Source of the DNA: Pseudomonas sp. HS6
Lineage (GTDB): Bacteria > Pseudomonadota > Gammaproteobacteria > Pseudomonadales > Pseudomonadaceae
Direction of reading: 5' to 3'
DNA length: 64,000 nucleotides
Assembly (NCBI RefSeq): GCF_023375815.1
Contig: NZ_CP067412.1
Span: 3,348,001-3,412,000 of the forward strand
Below, one piece after another: positions 58,503-64,000 of this stretch. The stretch's first letter is position 1. Each line of letters begins with the position of its first letter. The notes beneath the pieces were generated by a model. That model searched no databases, was not told the origin of the DNA, and saw nothing but the letters and a program-made list of their open reading frames with translations. Position numbers and translations under genes: made by a program.

Positions 58503-59096
58503 ATGCTCCACGTGTTGTTCAGCGTTTACCTGAAGATGCTGGTGCTCTACAGCCCGTTCTTCGTGTTGTCCTGCTTCATCAGCCTCACGCGTGGCTACTC
58601 ACGCAAGGAGCAGCGCCGCCTGGCCTGGAAAGTGGCCATCGCCACGCTTGTCTCCAGTGTCCTGCTGTATTTGTTCGGGCGGGTGATTTTCGATGTGTTC
58701 GGGATCACTGTGGATGCCTTCCGCATCGGTGCTGGCAGCGTACTGTTCATCTCGGCACTGGGGATGGCGCAGGGCAAGTCGGCGGTACAGACAGACAATG
58801 TGCAGCAGGATGTGACCATCGTACCGCTGACCATTCCGTTGACCGTCGGTCCCGGCACTATCGGTGCGCTATTGGTGATGGGCGTCAGCCAGCCGCACTG
58901 GGATGACAAGCTGATCGCGATCATGAGTATCGCCCTGGCCAGTTTTACCGTCGGTGTGGTGCTGTATCTGTCAAATCGAATCGAGCGGATTCTTGGCGAT
59001 CAGGGATTGCAGATCGTCAGTCGGCTCATGGGATTGTTCGTTTGTGCACTGGCGGCACAGATCATCTTTACTGGGGTGAAAGGTTATCTTGGCTGA
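58503..59096 (+). CDS. MarC-family inner-membrane protein
   Basis: A 197-residue polytopic protein with about six helices, the same length as E. coli YhgN. IVPLTIPLTVGPGTIGALLV is the MarC/NAAT signature, and the C-terminal RLMGLFVCALAAQIIFTGVKG is typical. The ATG at 58503 begins at the first helix; another ATG at 58488 is in frame, and neither has a strong ribosome binding site. The family's transport role is uncertain. A terminator follows. Confidence 0.87.
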   Translation: MLHVLFSVYLKMLVLYSPFFVLSCFISLTRGYSRKEQRRLAWKVAIATLVSSVLLYLFGRVIFDVFGITVDAFRIGAGSVLFISALGMAQGKSAVQTDNVQQDVTIVPLTIPLTVGPGTIGALLVMGVSQPHWDDKLIAIMSIALASFTVGVVLYLSNRIERILGDQGLQIVSRLMGLFVCALAAQIIFTGVKGYLG

Positions 59097-59114
59097 ACTG
59101 CCACCCCTGAAATG

Positions 59115-59143
59115 AAAAGCGGCTCCGAAGAGCCGCTTTTTTT
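59115..59143. terminator. Bidirectional terminator between the marC-like gene and the cob operon
   Basis: AAAAGCGGCTC, a CGAA loop and GAGCCGCTTTTTTT form an 11-bp stem flanked by A-run and T-run, so it can stop both the rightward marC-like transcript and the leftward cobJ transcript. Confidence 0.92.
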
Positions 59144-59148
59144 ATGCC

Positions 59149-60852
59149 TCAGTTATCAGGTTTCTCGCCATACCAGCGCGGGGTGTACACCCAATCGCCA
59201 CCGCTGGCCCGAGAAAAAGTACAGGTCGTGGAGGACCCGACTAGCACCATGGTGCGCATATCCACCTGATCCGGGGTCAACGCGCCCAACGTGGTGGTGC
59301 GTAGCGTCTGGCCGGGCCTGCCGATGTCACGTCCCAGCACCACCGGCGTTTGCGGCGCGCGATGTTGCGCGACGATTTCCAGCGCTCGCCCCAGTTGCCA
59401 CGGACGGGCACGGGAGATCGGGTTGTAGAACGCCAACGCCAGATCAGCTTCGGCGGCCAGATCCAGGCGTTTTTCGATGATCGACCACGGCTTGAGGTTG
59501 TCCGACAGCGACATCACGCAGAAATCGTGGCCCAGCGGCGCACCGGCCTGAGCGGCGGTGGCGAGCGAGGCGGAAACACCCGGCAGGATTTCCAGATCGA
59601 CGCTGTGCCACGCCTGATCCGTCGACTCGTGCAACGCTTCGAGCACCGCCGCCGCCATGGCGAACACGCCCGGATCGCCGGACGAAACCACAATCACCGA
59701 ACGGCCCTGAGCGGCGAGTCTGAAAGCATGCCGGGCGCGCTGCATTTCTTCGCGGTTGTCGGTGCAGTGCTGCACCTGATCTTCGCGGAAGGGACCGGCC
59801 ATGCGTACGTAGGTTTCGTAACCCAGCACATCGGTAGCCCGGGCCAGTTCGGCCTTCACTGCCGGCACCATCAACTCGGCTGCACCCGGGCCGAGGCCGA
59901 TGACGGCCAGACGACCACGCGGACGACCGACCTGCGAAACATCCAGCGGCTGTTCGGCCACTGCGATGGCAAGGTCGTGGGATGCTGTGATGATTCGAGC
60001 GTCAGGGACTGCATCGCGAGCCAGTTCAACGATGTCACTCGCTGGCGCAACAAAGCGCAGCGGCACCGCCAGTTCAAGCGCAGCTTCACGCAATGCCGGG
60101 CTGGCCATCTGAACATCAGCCGCCACCAGACAGGCCAGCGATTGAATCGCCACACCGGACTGCAGCAACGCATTGCGAATGAAGCCCGACAGGTCAGCCA
60201 CTTCGGAACCGACCACCACCGCCACGCTGCGCGGATAAATCAGCAACTCACTGGCGCTCGCCACACGGGCATCGCTGCCGACATGAATCGAGCGCTGCGC
60301 CTGTGGATCTTCCGGCAATTGCGCCTGCGCAAGCCACGGCGCAGCGCCATCGATGCGCACGCTGTGGCCGGCGAGCAAGTCAGAGACAAAGCGCTTGCCC
60401 TGCTCCAGATCGCCGAGCGCGTAACCGCCGGGCGGGTTGAGCAGGCAGGTGCCGAAGCGCAATTCGCCGCTGGTGGTGATCGCCGCTGCCACTTCAAGTG
60501 CAGCCGCCATCTCACGGGCCATGACATTCACCCCGCCCAGGCCACCAAGCAACGGCACCACAGCGCTGCCGTCTTCAGCCACGGCGAGCACCGGTGGCTC
60601 GACGCCTTTTTCCAGCAGCAGTGGCGCCAATGTACGGATGACGATACCCGCCGCGCACAAGGCAATGATCGGCGTGTCCTGTTGATACAACTCGCGCAGG
60701 GTTGCGCCGAACTCGCTGTAAGTCAGGTCGGCACCTTCGACGCGCCCTTTCAGTCCGTGAATCTGCGCAGCCGGATAGACCTGCTGAAGACGACGGGCCG
60801 TGGCCAGTGCGCCCTGGCCGAGAATGACGATGGCCGGTGTGGATTGGGTCAT
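59149..60852 (-). CDS. cobJ: CbiG-CobJ fusion: cobalt-precorrin/precorrin-3B C17-methyltransferase
   Basis: A 567-residue fusion. The N-terminal ~320 residues resemble CbiG (ILGQGALATARRLQQVYP, GLGGVNVMAREMA, ACLVAADVQMASP). The C-terminal ~245 residues are a SAM methyltransferase of the CobJ/CbiH type: LAVIGLGPGAAELMVPAV, IVVSSGDPGVFAMAA and FYNPISRARPWQL. It would methylate C17 with ring contraction. The start at 60852 overlaps the cobI stop by one base (TGATG). Such fusions are normal in Pseudomonas CobJ. It is the last gene of the operon, next to a strong terminator. Confidence 0.92.
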   Translation of the reverse strand: MTQSTPAIVILGQGALATARRLQQVYPAAQIHGLKGRVEGADLTYSEFGATLRELYQQDTPIIALCAAGIVIRTLAPLLLEKGVEPPVLAVAEDGSAVVPLLGGLGGVNVMAREMAAALEVAAAITTSGELRFGTCLLNPPGGYALGDLEQGKRFVSDLLAGHSVRIDGAAPWLAQAQLPEDPQAQRSIHVGSDARVASASELLIYPRSVAVVVGSEVADLSGFIRNALLQSGVAIQSLACLVAADVQMASPALREAALELAVPLRFVAPASDIVELARDAVPDARIITASHDLAIAVAEQPLDVSQVGRPRGRLAVIGLGPGAAELMVPAVKAELARATDVLGYETYVRMAGPFREDQVQHCTDNREEMQRARHAFRLAAQGRSVIVVSSGDPGVFAMAAAVLEALHESTDQAWHSVDLEILPGVSASLATAAQAGAPLGHDFCVMSLSDNLKPWSIIEKRLDLAAEADLALAFYNPISRARPWQLGRALEIVAQHRAPQTPVVLGRDIGRPGQTLRTTTLGALTPDQVDMRTMVLVGSSTTCTFSRASGGDWVYTPRWYGEKPDN

Positions 60853-61586
60853 CAGCCTTGCCACCGTTCGCCGGGAACAATGATCAGCGAGAAGTACGGC
60901 GACGACATCGGCTCGACCTCATCCAGCGGCACGATCTTCTGATTGGCCATGGTCGCGCGTTCGACGTACAGCGCACGCTCGGCCAGGCCCAGCTCTGCCA
61001 ACACGTCGCGTACTTTCGGGAAGTTGCGCCCCAGCTTCATGATCACCGCCGCGTCGGCATCGGCCAGACGACGTTTGAGCTCTTCGTGAGGCAACACGCC
61101 GGACAGCACCGACAGGCTCTGATTGCGATACACCAGCGGCGCGCCCAGCACCGAAGCGCCACCGAGCATCGAGCAGACGCCCGGCACCACTTCGGCTTCG
61201 TAACGGCTGGCGAGGCGATCGTGCAGGTACATGTAGGAGCCGTAGAAGAACGGATCACCTTCGCAGATCACCGCCACATCGCGACCGGCATCCAGATGCG
61301 CGGCCACTTCCTCGGCCGCGTCATCGTAGAAATCGCTGATCACTTGCTCGTAGGACAGCGGCGCCGGCAGCACTTCGGTGGTCACCGGGTACACCAGCGG
61401 CAGCAGGTTCTGCGCATCTTGCAGGTGCGCCTCGATGATGCCGAACGCGTTGCCCTTCTTGCCCTTGGCCACGAAATACGCCACCACCGGCGACTCGCGT
61501 AGCAGGCGCAGGGCCTTGACGGTAATCAGTTCCGGATCACCGGGGCCGACGCCCAGGCCGATCAAACGTCCTTTGGCCTGCATCAT
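60852..61586 (-). CDS. cobI: Precorrin-2 C20-methyltransferase
   Basis: A 244-residue tetrapyrrole methylase: [20 protein letters not shown] at the N-terminus, [20 protein letters not shown] as the SAM-binding loop, and [15 protein letters not shown] toward the C-terminus. It methylates C20 of precorrin-2. ATG at 61586 (MMQAKG) and at 61583 are both possible, with GGAG upstream; either overlaps the cobH stop, so translation is coupled. Confidence 0.95.
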   Translation of the reverse strand: MMQAKGRLIGLGVGPGDPELITVKALRLLRESPVVAYFVAKGKKGNAFGIIEAHLQDAQNLLPLVYPVTTEVLPAPLSYEQVISDFYDDAAEEVAAHLDAGRDVAVICEGDPFFYGSYMYLHDRLASRYEAEVVPGVCSMLGGASVLGAPLVYRNQSLSVLSGVLPHEELKRRLADADAAVIMKLGRNFPKVRDVLAELGLAERALYVERATMANQKIVPLDEVEPMSSPYFSLIIVPGERWQG

Positions 61587-62209
61587 TCGATCTCCGTGGC
61601 GAGGGCATTGACCGCAGCGGCGGCCATGGCGCTGCCGCCGAGGCGGCCCTGCATGATCACGAACGGCACGCCCCGGCTGTTGGCGGCCAGCTCGGCCTTG
61701 GATTCGGCAGCACCGACGAAGCCCACCGGGAAGCCGAGGATCAGCGCCGGTTTCGGAGCGCCGGCGTCGAGCATTTCCAGCAGATAGAACAGCGCGGTCG
61801 GCGCGTTGCCGATCACCACCACACTGCCTTCCAGATGCGGGCGCCACAATTCCAGCGCCGCCGCCGAGCGAGTGTTACCCAGCTCGCGCGCCAGCTCCGG
61901 CACGCTGTCGTCGCGCAGGGTGCAGATCACTTCGTTGTTGGCCGGCAGACGCGCACGGGTCACGCCCTCGGAAACCATCCGCGCATCACACAGGATCGGC
62001 GCGCCGGCGGCCAGCGCATCGCGCCCGGCCTTGCCGGCGCCTTCGGAAAATTGCAGCCCGTCGATGGCCTCGACCATGCCGCAGGCGTGGATCACCCGCA
62101 CCGCGAGTTTTTCCAGGTCGGCCGGGATGCGAGCCAGGTTGGCCTCGCTGCGAATGATCGCGAAGGAGTTGCGATAGATCTCCTGACCGTCGCGGATGTA
62201 ATCAAGCAT
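61583..62209 (-). CDS. cobH: Precorrin-8X methylmutase
   Basis: A 208-residue CobH/CbiC. The catalytic His is in [37 protein letters not shown] and [28 protein letters not shown] are family blocks. It moves the methyl group from C11 to C12, giving hydrogenobyrinate. The start at 62209 ([20 protein letters not shown]) overlaps the cobG stop by 8 bases. Confidence 0.95.
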   Translation of the reverse strand: MLDYIRDGQEIYRNSFAIIRSEANLARIPADLEKLAVRVIHACGMVEAIDGLQFSEGAGKAGRDALAAGAPILCDARMVSEGVTRARLPANNEVICTLRDDSVPELARELGNTRSAAALELWRPHLEGSVVVIGNAPTALFYLLEMLDAGAPKPALILGFPVGFVGAAESKAELAANSRGVPFVIMQGRLGGSAMAAAAVNALATEIE

Positions 62210-63500
62210 CAAGGGGGCTCCGTGAGCGGGCGGCGAGCAAGGTCGCGGCCGCTTCGATAGTAAGGTTGTGAGCGTGCAGCGCGCCGAAACCGGGCTGTGC
62301 TGCATCGCGAAAATAGAGATCGTAGTGACCGGGAGCGACCGCCAGCAGAGTCACTGCAGCACGGTGCGCGGCGGCGCAGGAACGCGGGCAGCCGGACAGG
62401 TGCACATCCACGGGGTGTGGCAACAGCGTAGCCAGAACGCGGGCATCGTGTTTGGTGTCGGCCAGGCCTTTGCTGCAGCCGTTGGAGCCGGTGCAGGCGA
62501 TCAGGTGCGCTAAGGGATCGTCGACATGGGTCAACAGGTTCAGCTTGCTCAGAGCATCGAGCGCTTTAACCGCATCCGTCTCACGCACATTGGGCAGCAA
62601 CAGACTTTGCCAAGGGGTGAAACGCAGACTGCCGTCGCCGAAGGTTCTGGCCAATTGCGCGGCGCCACGCAACATGTCCGGATCGAGGCGGCCGAGCGCC
62701 GGTGCGGCACCGACATAGACCTGACCAGCCGATTGCTGAGGGTGGATGCTGAGGTGCAAACCCTCTGGTCCGGCTTCGCGCTGCCAATCAGCGACGGCTT
62801 TCAGGTTGATCCGCTGAGCGACTTTTTCCAGGAACACCGGCGCCGGACACTCATCCAGCAGATGACGCATTCGCGCCTGCTCCGGCCGGGCCAGTTCAAG
62901 GAACAGTTCCAGCACCGCCACCACCAGCGCATGTCCGTCCGCAAGCGCCACGGCAGCCAGCGGCCGATCCGTCGGACAACCCGCCAGACCGAACGCCAGC
63001 AGCGTGTCGCCGCGAGCTTCGAATGCCGACAACCACAGGTCATGGGGATGCTCGAGCATCGCCAACGCTTCACCGCCGTCCAGTTGCACGGCGAACTTGG
63101 CGCTCAGCTCATGGAAACGCGGATGGCTTTGCAAGGTCTCGAGGATCTGCCCGGCCAATGGACGGGTATCGAAGCGCATCTGTCGGTCGATGCCGGCGGC
63201 CGGGCTAAGCATCAGGTTGCGCACATCGTCGCCCGCTGCGGTTCGCGGCCCGAGACCGGCGGCCAGCAGGCTGTCGATCAGCGCGGCGGACTGCTCGCCG
63301 ATGCCGCGAATCTGCAGATTGCCACGATTGGTCGCCTCGATCGCTCCACCCGCAAACCGCTCGGCGGCATTGGCCACCGCATCGGCCTGATCGGCCGTGA
63401 TCGAACCGCCATCGAGCTTGATCCGGCAGATCCCGCCATCCAGCGCCTGGACGATACGCAGCAACCCCGGACAGGCCGAGGGGCGTATGGCGTTGGACAT
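62202..63500 (-). CDS. cobG: Precorrin-3B synthase
   Basis: A 432-residue sulfite-reductase-like enzyme of the aerobic cobalamin pathway. The 4Fe-4S/sirohaem ligands are CTGSNGCSKGLADTK and HLSGCPRSCAAAH. The first repeat (GLLRIVQALDGGICRIKLDG) and TNRGNLQIRGIGEQ are ferredoxin-like substrate domains. The ATG at 63500 (MSNAIRPSACPG) is chosen; a TTG 15 bases upstream is less likely. Its presence shows an O2-dependent route. It is first of the operon cobG-cobH-cobI-cobJ. Confidence 0.94.
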   Translation of the reverse strand: MSNAIRPSACPGLLRIVQALDGGICRIKLDGGSITADQADAVANAAERFAGGAIEATNRGNLQIRGIGEQSAALIDSLLAAGLGPRTAAGDDVRNLMLSPAAGIDRQMRFDTRPLAGQILETLQSHPRFHELSAKFAVQLDGGEALAMLEHPHDLWLSAFEARGDTLLAFGLAGCPTDRPLAAVALADGHALVVAVLELFLELARPEQARMRHLLDECPAPVFLEKVAQRINLKAVADWQREAGPEGLHLSIHPQQSAGQVYVGAAPALGRLDPDMLRGAAQLARTFGDGSLRFTPWQSLLLPNVRETDAVKALDALSKLNLLTHVDDPLAHLIACTGSNGCSKGLADTKHDARVLATLLPHPVDVHLSGCPRSCAAAHRAAVTLLAVAPGHYDLYFRDAAQPGFGALHAHNLTIEAAATLLAARSRSPLDA

Positions 63501-63577
63501 CCGGCGTTCGTTCAAGGGCTGGCAGCTCTGTGGGAAAGGCGCTTCGCGGGCGAAGGCGCGGTATTATGCCTGCTTTG

Positions 63578-63607
63578 TCCGACGGCATGAAAAGTCTGCC
63601 CGTCGGA
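63578..63607. promoter_or_regulatory. Palindrome in the cobG/cobL divergent region
   Basis: TCCGACGG and CCGTCGGA pair over 8 bp around a 14-base loop, between the divergent cobG and cobL. TATTAT at 63563-63568 is a possible rightward -10 just ahead, so the hairpin would be at the start of the cobL leader. No B12-riboswitch consensus was recognised. Confidence 0.35.
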
Positions 63608-63644
63608 ACGGCGCGTTTGCGGACACTTTTTTGAGGGGCTACAG

Positions 63645-64000
63645 ATGTCACCCTGGCTGACAGTAGTAGGAATCGGTGAAGACGGCTTCAAGGGCCTGGG
63701 CAAGAATGCCCGACGCGCCCTGCTGGGCGCCTCGCGGATCATCGGCGGTCAGCGTCAGCTGGATCTGTTGCCGGTGTGCATCCGTGGCGAGCGCCAGTTG
63801 TGGCCGAGCCCGTTTTCCCTGGCCCCGGTTCTCGAGCGTCGAGGCGAAGCGGTGTGCGTGCTGGCCAGCGGTGATCCGATGTTCTACGGCGTCGGGGCGA
63901 GTCTGGCGCGGCAGGTTCCGGTGGCCGAGATGCTGGTTCTGCCATCGCCATCCTCATGCTCGCTGGCAGCAGCCCGATTGGGCTGGCCTTTGCAGGACGT
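63645..64000 (+). CDS. cobL: Precorrin-6Y C5,15-methyltransferase (decarboxylating), 3' truncated
   Basis: An open frame that runs off the window end; 118 residues are visible. GAGGGG lies 7 bases before the [22 protein letters not shown] is the CobL/CbiE N-terminus, and [19 protein letters not shown] is the SAM-site GDP loop. The full protein would have CbiE and CbiT domains that methylate C5 and C15 and decarboxylate. It is divergent from cobG, as in other Pseudomonas genomes. Confidence 0.93.
   Translation, partial: MSPWLTVVGIGEDGFKGLGKNARRALLGASRIIGGQRQLDLLPVCIRGERQLWPSPFSLAPVLERRGEAVCVLASGDPMFYGVGASLARQVPVAEMLVLPSPSSCSLAAARLGWPLQD

Noticed and set aside
59350..60942. Long plus-strand open frame (530 codons)
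   Set aside because: Antisense to cobJ; codon pattern and composition are those of a shadow frame.

Overview
The window is high-GC chromosomal DNA of a fluorescent-group Pseudomonas. This rests on gene order and protein resemblance: the run speA - sui1 - NUDIX - DUF2333 - gcbA - ctpL - aroQ - accB - accC - prmA - DUF3426 - dusB - fis - purH - purD - retS reproduces the conserved Pseudomonas order, and the Tad/Flp genes with pprA, pprB and fppA and the divergent cobGHIJ / cobL pair are also Pseudomonas arrangements. Typical Pseudomonas REP pairs sit at 3299-3394 and 51700-51790. No tRNA, rRNA, CRISPR array, transposase or phage gene was seen.

Layout. (1) 1-5.75 kb: the 3' part of a Cache-type chemoreceptor, then a thiolase (-) divergent from an N-terminally extended FabG-like reductase and a MaoC-type hydratase (+). 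(2) 6.0-12.0 kb: a surface region with a Gly/Thr and (NPT)n repeat lipoprotein, a two-partner-secretion outer-membrane transporter with no TpsA partner nearby, and a classical autotransporter. (3) 12.2-27.7 kb: the Tad/Flp pilus locus. Two Flp pilins and a receiver-only regulator run leftward; rcpC-rcpA-tadZ-tadA-tadB-tadC-tadD-DUF3613 run rightward; pprB and the prepilin peptidase fppA run leftward, tadE and pprA rightward, and tadG leftward. Pilin, secretin, motor, platform, minor pseudopilins, peptidase and the PprA/PprB two-component pair are all present. (4) 27.8-35.0 kb: an operon of MazG-like, CmoM and two DUF4136 lipoproteins; a MATE exporter; and a small orphan type VI group (short VgrG, DUF4123 adaptor, lipoprotein alpha/beta hydrolase). 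(5) 35.2-56.0 kb: conserved core metabolism and signalling, from speA to retS, including the diguanylate cyclase GcbA and the chemoreceptor CtpL. (6) 56.0-58.25 kb: three adjacent unrecognised genes that appear to be paralogues of one another, in a locally more AT-rich stretch. (7) 58.5-64.0 kb: a MarC-family membrane protein and part of the cobalamin pathway (cobG, cobH, cobI and a cbiG-cobJ fusion leftward, cobL rightward and cut by the window end).

Much of the window concerns the attached-versus-motile decision: Tad pili with PprA/PprB, adhesin-like proteins, GcbA (c-di-GMP synthesis), RetS (Gac/Rsm control) and two chemoreceptors. The best candidate for an undescribed system is the three-gene paralogous cluster at 56035-58249. 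Function cannot be assigned from the sequence; paralogy, operon structure, an intercistronic hairpin and an unusual G-poor leader are what can be seen.
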